Part shown: in pieces, positions 22,591-34,545 of the stretch
Numbering within the stretch: position 1 is the first letter of the stretch
How the letters are laid out: every line of letters begins with the position of its first letter
Assembly: GCF_028640845.1 (NCBI RefSeq)
Contig: NC_080540.1
Span: forward strand, 216,921,300-216,985,299
Direction of reading: 5' to 3'
DNA from: Ahaetulla prasina
Taxonomy: Eukaryota; Chordata; Lepidosauria; Squamata; Colubridae
DNA: 64,000 nt
Made by a program: the position numbers and the translations under genes
The notes under the pieces: model-generated
The model's database searches: none
Seen by the model: only the letters and a program-made list of their open reading frames with translations
What the model was told of the DNA's origin: nothing

Positions 22591-23358
22591 CAGGGGTCCC
22601 CAACCTTTCGGACCTCAGGGACCACTAAATTCATAATTTTAAATCCCACATTAATATGATCTGCCTAATGACTGGCTGGGTGGACGTGGATAGGTGGTCA
22701 TGTGACTGGTGGGGCATGGCCAACTCGATGTCACTCACATCGAGGGGCACCTCGGTCGCCTCTACTCACCCCTCTCCTGCCAGCCACTCCTCATCTCCCT
22801 GCCCAGGCTTTTTAGGGACCCAACAGAAACCTGTTGTTGGAGCTAAGCAGCCACCACGAGAAAGAGTTGGCAAAACAGCTCAGTTCAAATTGGATCTGAC
22901 TGAGAAGGAGGCTCAGCAGAAGCACCTCAGTCAGGACTATGAGCATAGGTTTTCCAAGCAGAGGGAAGACCTGCGGGAGTGCAAGGCCAGGTACTGGTGC
23001 CTGGAGGCTCAGCAGAGGTGGTCAGCCAGTTCCAGGCCATGATGCAGTCCTACTGGAAGAAGGCCCTCTGGCTCCTTGCCACTTCCCTCCTGCCTTTGCC
23101 AAAGCCTTGCACCAGGAGGCTGAAGCAGACCCCAAGTTGGAATTTCTGCCCCCCTCCGACCCGCACAAGAAGACCCCAAAGGGGGAGGCTCTCTGCAGCA
23201 ACACTAATGTTCATTGCACGTATCTGGCCCAGGGCCCATAGTTTGAGGACTCCTGATTTAGTGCAATATAATAAAAAATGCAAATAATTTTTCTGCAGAC
23301 CACCAAAATTTTCTCGCGGGCCACCAGTGGTCCAAGAACCACCAGTTGGTGACCCCTG
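22591..23358. mobile_element. Non-autonomous hAT element, 768 bp, with passenger sequence
   Basis: The ends caggggtccccaacctttcg and ccagttggtgacccctg are the Charlie-like hAT terminal inverted repeat. The flanking 8-mers CTTTAGTA (22583-22590) and CTTTAGTG (23359-23366) match at seven of eight positions. No transposase is present. The central ~400 bp is unusually GC-rich and holds the coiled-coil-like coding remnant listed separately. Confidence 0.9.
22840..23230 (+). pseudogene. Coiled-coil-like coding remnant captured in a hAT element
   Basis: Three consecutive frames form what reads as one continuous protein with two one-base shifts. The first (frame of 22656) gives KTAQFKLDLTEKEAQQKHLS and then YEHRFSKQREDLRECKARYW. 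The second (frame of 22979) gives VVSQFQAMMQSYWKKALWLL. The third (frame of 22939) gives EADPKLEFLPPSDPHKKTPK. The charged, Leu/Glu/Gln/Arg-rich composition predicts a coiled coil. I do not recognise the parent gene. Lying between hAT ends, it is best explained as host coding sequence acquired by the transposon, or a remnant of an unknown internal ORF. It has no intact ORF now. Confidence 0.5.
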
Positions 23359-23366
23359 CTTTAGTG

Positions 23367-25899
23367 AATGGTCATACATTTCTGATTCTAAGTCCTTAGA
23401 GGGGATAACCTGCCCTGTCTTCTGTGATTGGAAGGAGACAAAAGTCATAATGACCTTGAGCATAGTGTCTCTATCCATATTCATTTCTAACTGTTCTGTT
23501 GGAATCCAAGCCAAATCAAACCTGATGCTGTCAGGGGCAATGTTTAGTCAGGACAAGTTTTTAAAGATGTCACTACAGGGACCAGAAGGGACAGCTGTTT
23601 TATTTCAGCTCAGATCTTAGTCCTTTGCAAGAATACCAGAGGAAAAAAAAATATCCGTAAGTATATGGGAGTCACTGACTTCAAATTAAGTGGTAATGAA
23701 TGCAGATTTCCATGAAGATTCCACGAGTTGGTAATTACAGTTTTATTGCAAGTAGAACTGGTGAAATAAACTTGGTCTCTACTGTCCCATCCATGTAATT
23801 GATGAGTTAATTTGTCTTTAGTACTCTTGCTGTTCTAATATTTCTCCATCGGCGCCATGAAAATTAATAGGATGCAAAATGTATAAAATTATGCCCGCCC
23901 CAAAGCCACTGTACAGTTCCAGTGAGGCTTATTTATTTCAACTGCTGCTGGTGCAGGGTCACCAGCATCTAAAAAATACACACACACACACGTGCACACA
24001 CACCCCCTCCCCCCCCCAATCTTCTCAGTGACATTTTCAGACTTGACATTATATGACATTTTCAGTTTAATATTGCTAATACTCTGGCTGCGGAATTAAA
24101 ACTACACCCAGAGGAAGGACTAAACTCAGGCAAATCAGCAAAAAAATGTTGCTCAGGCTCTTTTCGTACCAAATATTTACATATAAACAATTCTCAGTGT
24201 AAAAGGGAGAGGAAAAAAAAGGCCTTGGTTCAAGCTCCATCTTTTTAACTTTCCCTTGTTTCTTACAGTGGTTCCAAATTCCTGTGAGGAGAGAGAGACC
24301 ATTATTCTATTTTTAAAAATCCTTTGGAAGAGTAGCTTTAACAGATACTACAAGGAATGACAAAATAGTGATCTGCCAGATGAATCAGAACCTGCCTCCA
24401 TCCATCCACGCAACCAAACGAGTTAAAAACATAAGATCACAAAATGTGTGGTATTAAAGTGGACCGAAACATTCAAACCTTCAGAGAGCATTCTCCTTTT
24501 GCATGTTCTGCTACGTTTTGCAAATTAACAAAACTAGTTAACTGAGGCTTTGCACAACACACTGATTTTCTATTTGCAGAGATTTTTTTACCACACCAAC
24601 ATCATCATCTGTTCCTAACTTGTTTCGTCATTTTGCCAAAAACGACAAAACAAACATTGTGAATCACACGATACAAGCTCCACCCTTTCATACTGGAGCT
24701 GTGACATCATGCATTATGTTTTTCATCGCTTTCCTTTTCTTAAATTTACCTGGAGTCTACAACGTTCTATTTGGTATTTTAAATCAAATCTGAATCTGTA
24801 GAGAAGGCTGCAGTACATATTTTCTTATAGAAGAGAAAAAGATGGTGGACTGAGATGGCAGAATGTGGACCATAAAATTTCAAACTGCAAATGAACAGGG
24901 CATATATTTCAGATTCAAATCTTTGAAGTAGCAGATCAACTTACTTTACAAGCTTGTGATTCTTTTGTCTAAGAATCCAGGTTATAAACCTATCACCAAC
25001 TGGAACAGATTTCTAAATATTTAATAGTCTGACCATTTTCAATGGATCGTTGTAGCCTTGAGTTTTATGTATGGAAACAATCGAGATGGATCTGTCCAGT
25101 ATTCGAGGATATTTGCACATATATTGTTTTAATCATAACTTTAGATGTTTGAAATTGATGATTTTTCAGTTACCCAATGAATACTTAACAGATTCAGCTC
25201 CTAGGAACCTACAGAATTTCAGATGCTAACTGAAACATAGCCATTGTTGAAGAATGCTGGGAATTGTAGTTCGATATCTGGACATCTAAGAGTTCCTCCC
25301 TGTTTCTATAAATTATGGTGGAAAGAATAATGGGATGAGGTGGAGGAGAAAAGCCTAAAGTATAGACCAATGCAATTCATCCCCATCCACAAAGAAATCT
25401 TTGAGAATGTATGAACCATATTCTAAATACATCTAAAAATGTTTGTTTGACAATTATGACCAGCTGCAGCTCTCTTATTGTAACTGTCTCCAAACTTTAA
25501 ATTTCCCAGCCATGGTCCTTCAGAAATTATCAAAGTCATTTCTTCTCATCATTTCCCCCCAAAAAACTTCAAATTTATCATAATAGTGGATTATACAGTA
25601 GTTACAACTTTTTACCTTTTCACCAACCAATGACATTGCTGATAAACAATTTTTATGAATATTTGCTTCACTAGAGCATTAGTCCTATATTTAAAATAAA
25701 CACATTCTGAGGAGGAAGATTAAATGCTGTGAATATTTACAAACAGTAGTTGTTAGACAGTAAAATGTTTTTGAGCTGCGGCTCATTAAAATGAAACAAA
25801 ACAAAAGGAAAAGAGAAGTTTGAAATGATTAGAACTGATTATCAAATAAAAGATATTTCAAAGTGGAATACCTCAAATAATGTTATGTACTGTAGGTTA
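23367..25899. other. Intergenic, no feature recognised
   Basis: The longest repeat-poor stretch in the first half. There is a (CA)n run at 23978-24003 and a C-rich run after it. No coding signal was found. 24600-24780 is relatively complex and could hold a conserved non-coding element, which only alignment could show. Confidence 0.4.
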
Positions 25900-25959
25900 T
25901 GAGACGAGAAAGGGTCTCATCAGGTACTGACAGATAAGGAAAATCTAGTGAAAAGAAGG

Positions 25960-26330
25960 ACTAGAGGTGACATGATAGCAGTGCTCCAATATTAGAAGGG
26001 CTGCAACAAAGAAGAGGAGGTCAACCTACTCTTCAAAGCACCTGAAGGTAGGAGTCAATCTATACTCCAAAGCACCTGAAGGTCAGACAAGAAGCAATGG
26101 ATGGAAACGAATTAAGGAGAGAACCAACTTAGAAATAAGGAGAAATTTATTGACAATGAGAACAATTAATCAGTGGAAGGACTTGCCTCCAGAAATTGTG
26201 GGTGCACCATCACTGGAGGTTTTCAAGAAGAGATTGGACAGCTATTTGTCTGAAATGGTATAGGGTCTCCTGCTTCAGAGGGGGGTTGGCCTAGAAGGTC
26301 CCTTCCCAGTCCATTCTTTTATTCTGTTAA
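25960..26330 (+). pseudogene. CR1 LINE 3' end, C-terminal remnant
   Basis: A broken frame encodes the typical CR1 C-terminus: NLEIRRNLLTMRTINQWKDL followed by PPEIVGAPSLEVFKKRLDSY. It is followed by the family 3' UTR (ggcctagaaggtcccttccc) and attctttattctg. A short local duplication, caaagcacctgaaggt, occurs at 26035 and 26080. Confidence 0.8.
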
Positions 26331-26819
26331 AATCTAACAAGAAGTGAAAACTCACAAATCCCAAGAGCACATAACAGCCTTTCAAAACTTGGCTAGCTTT
26401 TACAGAGCTCATCCTATGACATGAACCCTTCCCAATTACTATTTGCTGAGGACCTGATCTCATATCTCTCTCCTGTGATTGGCCAGAAGCCAGTCCAAGC
26501 TACTTAGATAAGAAAGCAACATTTTCTTAATAAGACAATAGAAGACTTCTCATTTGGGCAATTCAGGACTAGTGAGGAAGAAACTCAAGATTACATAGTC
26601 AAAAGCACTAACTAAAATGCTCAGTTCCACTTCTCCCAGTAGGCGTATCCTTTTTGTCAGTCCTAAAATTCCGAGTGATGCTATGAAATACCATTTGAGA
26701 CAAAAGTATTAAGAGCTCAGGAAGACAAAATAGAAAATAAAAGGGGGAGAAGCTTGGTTTTTCTTTTTTTCCCCTTGCAATTGCAACATTTTTATGGTTA
26801 CAATATTATAATAGCAACC

Positions 26820-27950
26820 ACCAAAGAAGAGGCAAAAAAGCAGATTATTAGAGTAACCAGCAGAGAGATATTACACCGGATTCTTTCACAAAAAGATTCA
26901 GAAACTGAGCAGTAAGTTAGATGAATTGCTTGATACTAAATTGAGGAAATCCTTTAATGTTAAATTAACAGCTTTTGAAATAAGAACAAATGAAAGCGTT
27001 GTAAAGCTAAAAGAGGAGATGGAATTTAAGAAGACGGAAAGGTTTGTAAACAAGGATATGTAAAGCAAATTAACGAAAAGTAGAAATTGTGGAAAGTAAG
27101 ACAGAAGTTATAGAGAGAAAGTTGGAAAGAGAACTAGATAATCTGGCTGTACTGCACTGCTGGGTTTCTACCGGCTTGCCCGGTTCCTGTGAACCGGTAG
27201 CGGCAGCAGGAGGCTCGGCCCACCCGCCATTACGGACGGTCTGTGTATGCGCAGAAGGTTCTGCACATGCGCAGATGCGCTGGGCACACCCAAAGCACTC
27301 GCATGCGCAGGGGCAGTCACAGTTGCGAAGCGGTAGCAAAGGTACATAGAATCCACCACTGCTGTACTGAAATTGAAAGTGAAGGAATTTTGTTTGAGAT
27401 TTAAAGCAATCCCACCGGACTGCAAATGAAGTTATTAGAGGAAAGGCTATTAAAGCTTTAGCAATATTTTTTTAGGTTGATAGGAGGAAAACAAAGGCAA
27501 AAATTAATAAAGTATATAGAGTAAATACAAGATTTGCAAGAATAAGAAATGTTCCAAGGGATGTTTCACTTCGTCAGTGAGAAGGCTAGGGATCCTTTTT
27601 TTTTTTTCAGGAGCAGCCTTTAACACAAGCATGAAAATTGATAATACAGATGTTCTTAAAGAGATTCCTATTACAATTCTGCCTCGGAGAAAAGAGAATT
27701 CTTTTTTTTTTTTACAGAGGTTAAAAGAGAAAAAGATTCCATTTCCAAAGCAACAATTGGAAAGTTACTTTCAAATGGCAGAGATTTTGACTGAGTTCTG
27801 TCCAGAAAGCAAGAGAATTTCTAGAAAGAATTGAAGAGGATTGGAGGAGATTCAAATGGAAATGTCTGAGGAGACGATACGACTCAGAAATGTCAAAAGG
27901 GACAACAGGAAACTGAAAAGGATGATACCGAATGAGGTGTGGCAGATATA
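26820..27950 (+). pseudogene. L1 ORF1 remnant
   Basis: L1 ORF1p is an RNA-binding chaperone. The N-terminal part (26880-27060) reads as a charged coiled coil (SKLDELLDTKLRKSF, VVKLKEEMEFKKTERF). After the hAT insertion at 27155-27361 it resumes with the RRM-like domain (FCLRFKAIPPDC). It then has the C-terminal domain (MKIDNTDVLKEIPITILPRR and LKEKKIPF), visible in the open frame 27577-27834. Multiple frameshifts and stops are present. Confidence 0.75.
27155..27361. mobile_element. hAT MITE (CAGTGGTGG family) inserted in L1 ORF1
   Basis: Begins cactgctgggtttctacc and ends tagaatccaccactg. It is flanked by a perfect 8-bp target-site duplication CTGTACTG at 27147-27154 and 27362-27369. The flanking L1 ORF1 sequence continues across it, which shows it is younger than the L1. 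Confidence 0.95.
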
Positions 27951-28004
27951 GATTTTTTTTAAATTTTTGACTTATTTATTACAAATGCTTAATGTGGAAT
28001 ATAA

Positions 28005-30060
28005 ATGACAAGGAAAAGTATCTGGGTATCACTCTGACAAAGATGAACTACATGTTATTTCAAAATACTTATTTTAAGACATGGAATAAAGTTTTTAAAA
28101 CGACAATTTAAGATAGGAGAAACTACAACTATCACTGCCGGGGAGACCTTCTGTGATAAAAATGAATGACATGCCTAGAGTGATGTTTTGTTCCAGACAA
28201 TACCTGTTTTGACAACTGATGCTCCATTTAAACAGTGGCAGAAGAGCGTATCTAAAATTGTGCAGCCTGGGGGGGAAAAACCCACAAATTAAAAGCAAGG
28301 TGTTACACAATTCAAAGGAAAGAGGAGAATTGGGTTTACCTGATTTGAAACTATATTTTGCAGCTTGCTGTTGGGTTTGACCCAGAAATAGAAAGCTTTT
28401 GGAATTAGAAGGATATTATCTGAGATTTGAGTGGCATCTGGTATGACAAAATCAAGATTAATGTGAATTTTAAAAATCATTCAATCATTCAAGCACCACG
28501 TTAAAATATGAAATAAGTACAAACCCAGTGTTGTGACCCAGGTTCCCGGACTCGGACTCCTGGAAGAGGATGATTCAGAGAGTGAGGAGGAGGAGCTGGC
28601 AAGGCCTGCTTCCCCTGGGCCCTCTCACTCCCTGGCACCGACCCAGGAGGAGGAGGAGGGGTTGGCAAGGCCTGATTCCCCCGGGCCTTCTTCTGATTTG
28701 GCAACGCCCCAAGAACAATCTTGGCTTGATGCGAGACTGAGCAAACGTGACCGGCATGCGCAGCTGAGGAGGCTTTGGGACAGGATCAGAGAATGATGAG
28801 TCACGGAGTGACACCCACAGGGGCTATAAAGCAGGAGGCGGAGCTTCCTGGCTTTTTGTCTTGGACAAAGCAATGAATTTGCACGGGCAAACTGTTTCAT
28901 GGATAGAAGAATCTGTTCGTGAGTGAATCGTGCTTTATCTATAATTTTCTGGTTATCTCCAGGGATTTTGGCAAGCATGTGGGGAGACGTGTCCAGAACA
29001 TCTCTGTGCCAGAAGGAATCCAGCTGTGTAAATAAACTGGGAGAAGGCCTTCGACTGACTTTTTGTTGGGAGTGGTGGGAGGGGGAAACAGAACACCCAG
29101 GTAGTGCCTGAAAACACCTATGTGAATTTCAGTACAAGAAGCATTTATTGAACAATAAGCAAACACAAATGGCTAAAACATTGCGAGGTACTAGAATTTT
29201 ATCAAGGGGAATAAAAAATAAAATCAAGAGAAGAAGTGATGGCAGAGTGATATCGTCGTCAGCAGTTTTCTTATCTACAGTTATTTAAAGTAGACAAAAG
29301 AGTTTATGGTTTTGAACATTGCGAGACTGATTTTGAAGTTGAATTGTGTAAAAATAATTAACATGCCATTTCCAAAATATATAAACCTTTATAGAAATAT
29401 GAGTCAGAAGAACAAGTGAAAGAATGTATGATACAGTAGGCTAAAATATTTGATTATAATAGGGAAGCATGCGAAAATATGGTTGAAAGGATTGAAACTT
29501 ACACTGTGTTGTAGTCTTAATGAGAGTTTCTATAAAATGATGAACGGTTGGTATGCATACATCACCAGAAAAATTGTCTAGAATGTATGAAGGCACTTCA
29601 AACTCATGTTGGAAATTGAATAGCAAGATGGAATATTTTATCATGCTTGATAAGTATATAAAAAAAAACCTAGAAAATTGTGGATTCAAATGCACACACT
29701 GATTCAGAGGATTCTAAAGAAAGACCAGAGGTTTTTTCTTTGGGGATTGATGGACAAACAGTTGGGAAAAAGTCATAGAACTTTGCTTTTGTATATGATA
29801 ATTGCAGGAAAATTATTGTATGCACAAAAATGGAAAGGTTCTGTATTACCCACAATGGAGGAATGGTTTACTGAAGACGGTGGAACTTGCTGAGATGGCT
29901 AAATTGACTTCTTTGATCAGAAAAAAAGACAATGTTTATGTTTATTGATCACTGAAATCCCTTGTAGACTTTTTGCAGAAAACAAAAAAAACCCTCAGAC
30001 GTATGGTTTATGGTTTTGATGATTCGATAGTATATTTTATAGAAAGAAGAAAATTATGCT
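28005..30060 (+). pseudogene. L1 ORF2 C-terminal remnant, split by a solo LTR
   Basis: The remnant begins around a KYLGI motif (28015-28035), which in L1 ORF2 lies after the catalytic RT domain. It continues with KVLHNSKERGELGLPDLKLY (about 28295-28360). After the LTR insertion it resumes with LLYMIIAGKLLYAQKWKGSV (29783-29850), the usual ORF2 C-terminus. Endonuclease and RT catalytic parts are missing, so ORF1 joins directly to late ORF2. Frames are broken throughout. Confidence 0.75.
28529..29095 (+). mobile_element. Solo LTR, 567 bp, inserted in L1 ORF2
   Basis: Starts TGTTGTGACCC and ends AACAGAACA, flanked by a perfect 5-bp target-site duplication CCCAG (28524-28528 and 29096-29100). 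It contains a TATA box (ggctataaagc at about 28820) and a polyadenylation signal (gtaaataaactgg at about 29027), as expected of an LTR. The 5' part is GAG-rich and gives an acidic pseudo-reading frame. The start resembles the LTR at 1565. Confidence 0.9.
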
Positions 30061-30410
30061 GTAACCATATAAGAGGTAAATTTATAATTGTACTTATAAC
30101 TACTGTAAAGAAAATCAGAAACCATTTCTTTGTATATGTTTTTTTTCTTTTTGTTTCCTGAACCTTTAGCTCTCTCTTTGATTTCTTTCTTTTTCTTCCT
30201 TTATATTTGTTTGTATTCAGTTTTATCTTCCTTCCTTTATCCTTTCTTTATCCTGGAAATTGCTTCTTTATATATTACTTTTCATTTTCTTTATAATATT
30301 CTTTCATTTCTTTTTCTTTGCATTTTTACTCTTCTCTGTTCACTTTTTTAATTTGTATTAGAAGTTTACCAGTATAATAAAGATTTTTAATAAAATTGTA
30401 TACAATAATA
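30061..30410 (+). mobile_element. L1 3' UTR and tail
   Basis: T-rich non-coding sequence following the ORF2 C-terminus, ending near gtataataaagatttttaat, which carries AATAAA. Confidence 0.5.
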
Positions 30411-30539
30411 TTTTTTCAGTGACTGAATTTTAGCTACCCAAATTTGGAAGACCACTAGATGGTAGTGAGGAGTGATTAATAATTTCTTTGATGCCATCTA
30501 GTGTCCACAGGTAATCATTTTGGGGAAAAAATCATATAG

Positions 30540-31114
30540 CTATGTGACAAACACCTCACAGCTGAGCCAATCTCTAACATGTGCTGACATTCCCCTCCAG
30601 TCAACCTCACACAGTCACAGTTGTCAGGTGAAGAAAGCAATTTACTCAAGGCTCAGCAGTTATCATTAGACAAGGAAGACATGTAAATCAACAAAGTTTC
30701 TCAGCTTACCTGAGTGGTTTTGTTTTCAACACAGAAAAATAGTCAAAATTCAGTCCAAGTTCAGAGATCCAAATCAAGTTTGTCAGCCAGTTCATGAGCA
30801 TGATTCCCAGGAATGATACACCAGAGCAGAAGATCAGATGGGTCATGGCCGTTTCTTCAATCAAGCTGCAGCCACTGTATTTAATCAGGAGGATTACTTC
30901 CTTGCTTGGCAGGGTGCCTCATTGAACATCTTTGTTCTGTTCTCCATCTAGTTCCAAGTAGAGGTAGTTTGTCATCATCTGACTGCTCCAGCTGCTTCAT
31001 CAGTGCCTATGTTTGATCAGCCTCAAGTGACTCTTGGCTTTGAGTCTCCCAAGGCTGCCATTTCAGGGTTCAGCTGGAGCATCTTCATCAGAATCTAGTC
31101 CGGGATCATGACAA
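30540..31114 (-). mobile_element. Possible degenerate solo LTR
   Basis: Read on the minus strand it opens with gttgtcatgatcccggacta and a GAT/GAA-rich stretch, much like the starts of the LTRs at 1565 and 28529. It ends at about tttgtcaca. I could not find a convincing target-site duplication, so the boundaries are approximate. Confidence 0.4.
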
Positions 31115-31773
31115 CTTTCTTGAATTCTGCCTTTAAAAAAACTTATGTGATGCCCCAATTTGGCGGCACAAATCCAGGAATCACTTACTTTGCAATTAAG
31201 AGACATGAATTCTTTGCCTGCCATCTGGTGGTTCTTAAGTCAATGAGTCAGCAGTCCTTTGGGAGAAAAAAAAATGATTGGATGGAGCATTATTTTGGCA
31301 TACCTTCAGTAGAATGGTTCATGGTGGATTTTCCCATAGTTGATGACATTTGAATTTCAACCACAGAAAACCTCCCATCACTGCCCTTCCATAGAGGAGT
31401 TATAGACGAACAGCACAGTGTGACTCAATGCCAGGTGTTTTCTAAGAGCATACTATATGGGTCCATCTTGAATTATGCTGACTCGATTCCTTCCTGTTTA
31501 TCCAGGAAAGAACAGCAAAGAGGTTGCATCTTTGAGCTCGTAGATTATAGCATTTATAGCATAAGTAATTTTAAGTTGAGAGAATTCAAGAAATGTTTAA
31601 CAACCATTTTATGAAAAGGCATTTTTCCTACTAATCAGGAAAAAATGAGTGTATTTTGCTTTGGCTTAGATTTCAAAACATCTTACAAGCATAACTATGT
31701 TTATACATGATTTGATACAATAGATAGTAATTGAATGATTAACTGAATATGTCATATGTTTAAGTGATTTATA
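31115..31773. other. Intergenic, no feature recognised
   Basis: The open frame at 31108-31353 has no recognisable domain. Confidence 0.4.
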
Positions 31774-31890
31774 TCAATAGAACTTAGACTTATATACCGC
31801 TTCACAGTGCTTTATAGACCCCTCTCAGTGATTTATAGAATCAGCCTATTGCCCCCAACAATTTAGGTCTTCATTTTATTGACCTCGGAA
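31774..31890 (-). mobile_element. Truncated tRNA-derived SINE
   Basis: 3' half of the family at 4079 in reverse orientation (gaacttagacttatataccg, attgcccccaacaattt). The tRNA-like head is missing. Confidence 0.8.
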
Positions 31891-32761
31891 ATTTAAAATG
31901 TTAACTTTTTAGGCTTGCTTGTTTTATCTTATCCTTTTTATTTCCTTTTTGTTTGTTTTGCTATTATAGCTCCACAATTAATTAGCTTGTTGGGTTCTTG
32001 TATAGCACCTCCTTTCTGTAATTTTTTTGTACTTAAAAAAAATCAATAACTTTAATTTTTAAAAATGGATTTAACCTTGAAAATGAATCTTAGCAGCTTA
32101 CTTCTAAGGCCTAAACAGCTAATTTAAGTAAAGAGATAACAAATCAGAAAAGCTTATCTGAAGCTTGAACAACTAAAATGTACAATCCAAACAATATTAG
32201 AGTCTATGATATACGTTTGCATATATTAATCCTAACTATGCACTCATCAAAGTATTTCCTTTCAGGTGCTACACAAAACTCAACAAATATTATTAAAAAA
32301 TAATAATAAAGGAAAGAAAGGAAAGTCATGAGATAAGAAAAAGAGAACATAGCTAGAGCTATTTTACTAACTGTAACATATTTGCACAAGGTTGTATCAT
32401 ATTTGCACATTTAAATAAATGTTGTATTCAGGATTTATTGATTCTCCTCAATCTGCCTTACCCTCACCAAGGTTTTCAATATTGCTGTCTGGACGTTTAT
32501 TTTGAAATTCAGATGCTGAACTTTGACAAAATGTCATTTCAGCTATAATGCACTTGGAATAATGTGTAGCTGGAAACAAAGTATCCTCAAGGCATACTTC
32601 TTCATTTCTGAAGAAATGAACACACAACACACAACATATACTGGACTACATTGAAATCCATGTCTCTTTGCTTCTTCAAGTGCTCTCATTTCCATTTTGT
32701 GTGCCTCATGGCTCTTGAACCATCCACTTTAATAAGTCGAAGAACTGGGTGTTTGAGACAC
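31891..32761. other. Intergenic, no feature recognised
   Basis: AT-rich, no supported feature. Confidence 0.4.
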
Positions 32762-33420
32762 ACGGCGATTTATTGATTTATTTATTTAATTAAATTTTTA
32801 TACCGCCCTTCTCCCGAAGGACTCAGCCAAGATAAAACACAAAATATATGCAAATTAAAACATTTAAAACTTAGCAAATTACAAAAAGGCTGATAATTAA
32901 AATGTAGTTTCAAAATTTTAGAAATATTAATAAAACCCTGAATTAAAATTTAACACTATTATGCCAGTCCCGCTTGAATAAATAGGTGTGTTTTTAGCTC
33001 ACGACGGAAGGTCTGAAGATCAGGCACTTGGCGTAGGCCAGGGGGAAGTTCGTTCCAGAGCGTCAGTGCCCCCACAGAGAAGGTCCTGCTCCTGGGGGCC
33101 GTCAGCCGACACTGTTTGGCGGACGGCACCCTGAGGAGACCCTCTCTGTGAGAGCGTACGGGTCGGTGGGAGGCATAAGGTAACAGCAGGCGGTCTCGTA
33201 AGTACCCGGGTCCTAAGCCATGGAGCGCTTTAAAGGTGGTAACCAAAATCTTGAAGCGCACCCACAGCCACTCCGTCTTGGAGGGATTGAGCTTGAGTCT
33301 GTTTCTCCCCATCCAGACCCGTACAGCTTCCAGGCACCGGGACAGCACTACTTCCCTGTTGTGGCATTGAGCCTTTTCCTCCTGGGTACGATGGTTAAAA
33401 ACAGCTTGCAATGATGTCAT
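32762..33420 (-). pseudogene. Internally deleted L2-like LINE, RT C-terminal fusion ORF
   Basis: An intact 153-codon frame (33420-32959, minus) joins two distant parts of a LINE reverse transcriptase. The first is the thumb-proximal sequence RVWMGRNRLKLNPSKTEWLW. It is followed directly by the C-terminal FKALHGLGPGYLRDRLLLPY and LTLWNELPPGLRQVPDLQTF segments typical of L2/CR1-group elements. About a hundred residues that normally separate them are absent. The 3' end (minus) carries gagtccttcgggagaagggc and an (AAAT)n tail. The catalytic FADD motif is not present. Confidence 0.75.
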
Positions 33421-33463
33421 AGTCTGGTTCTCATTTTACATCACTAGCTGTCAGCTTTGGAAG

Positions 33464-33874
33464 CCGGTAGTCCTTGATTTGGAAGCAGGTAGTACAGGTA
33501 GTCCTTGATTTGCAACAGTTCATTTAGTTACAACAAGTTACAAGAAAGTGACTTATGACTATTTTGCCACACTTATGACCTTTGCAGCAACTCCATAGTC
33601 ACATAATCAAAATTCAGACACTTGGCAATTGACTCATACTTACGACGGTTGCAGCGTCCCGGAATCATGTGATTGGCTTTTGCGACCTTTTGACAAACAA
33701 AGTCAATGGGGGAGTCAGGTTCACTTAACAACCATGTTAGTATTTCAACAACTGCAGTGATTCACTTGATAACTGGCATAAATGGTCCTAAAAATGGGGC
33801 AAAACTCACTTAACAATTATCTCACGTATCAACAAAAACGGGCTCAATTATGGTCGTAAGTCAAGCACTACTTA
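33464..33874. mobile_element. Foldback MITE (GTAGTCCTTGACTTAC family)
   Basis: Left end aggtagtccttgatttgcaa and right end gtcgtaagtcaagcactact are inverted complements. The left end is itself duplicated (ggtagtccttgatttg at about 33468 and 33498). Related copies are at 60035 and 62274. The superfamily is not determined. Confidence 0.6.
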
Positions 33875-34184
33875 TACAGAAACTGGAAATGACACCTTTT
33901 TCTTTGTGATTATTCCATAAATAGATACCAACAATCAAGACTTCCATTAACAAGGGTCCTGTTTACTATGCACATCAGAAATCTGCAGTCATTTGAGCTA
34001 TCACAGTGGAGGAAGCTCATGCTATGTTACTTCATCAGACCTGCCCAGCACATTTAATATGATTTGTAAATATTGCAGTATTGTGCGCTTGCTCACTGTT
34101 CCTGCCAGTCCGGCTGACCTCCCAAATACTTAATGGCAAGCAAGGAGTACATACTGTTGCATCTCTGGTGACTCCTACCCTCAA

Positions 34185-34545
34185 AACGACGCTATAGAGC
34201 ACTGCACACCAGAACAACCAGACACAAGAACAGTTTTTTCCCGAAGGCCATCACTCTGCTAAACAAAATAATTCCCTCAACACTGTCAGACTATTTACTG
34301 AATCTGCACTACTATTAATCGTTTCATAGTTCCCATCACCAATCTCTTTCCACTTATGACTGTATGACTATAACTTGTTGCTGGCAATCTTTATGATTTA
34401 TATTGATATATTGATCATCAATTGTGTTGTAAATGTTGTACCTTGATGAACGTATCTTTTCTTTTATGTACACTGGGAGCATATGCACCAAGACAAATTC
34501 CTTGTGTGTCCAATCACACTTGGCCAATAAATTCTATTCTATGAA
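34185..34545 (+). mobile_element. LINE 3' end (L2/Rex1-like), non-coding
   Basis: Contains agaacagttttttcccgaag and ccatcactctgctaaaca, followed by ttccttgtgtgtccaatcac, cttggccaataaattctatt and an attct repeat tail. From memory this is a common squamate LINE 3' end. Only the end is present. Confidence 0.6.

Noticed and set aside
28533..28796. 87-codon acidic Ser/Glu/Pro-rich frame
   Set aside because: It starts a few bases inside a solo LTR with a clear TSD; composition reflects GAG-rich repeat DNA.
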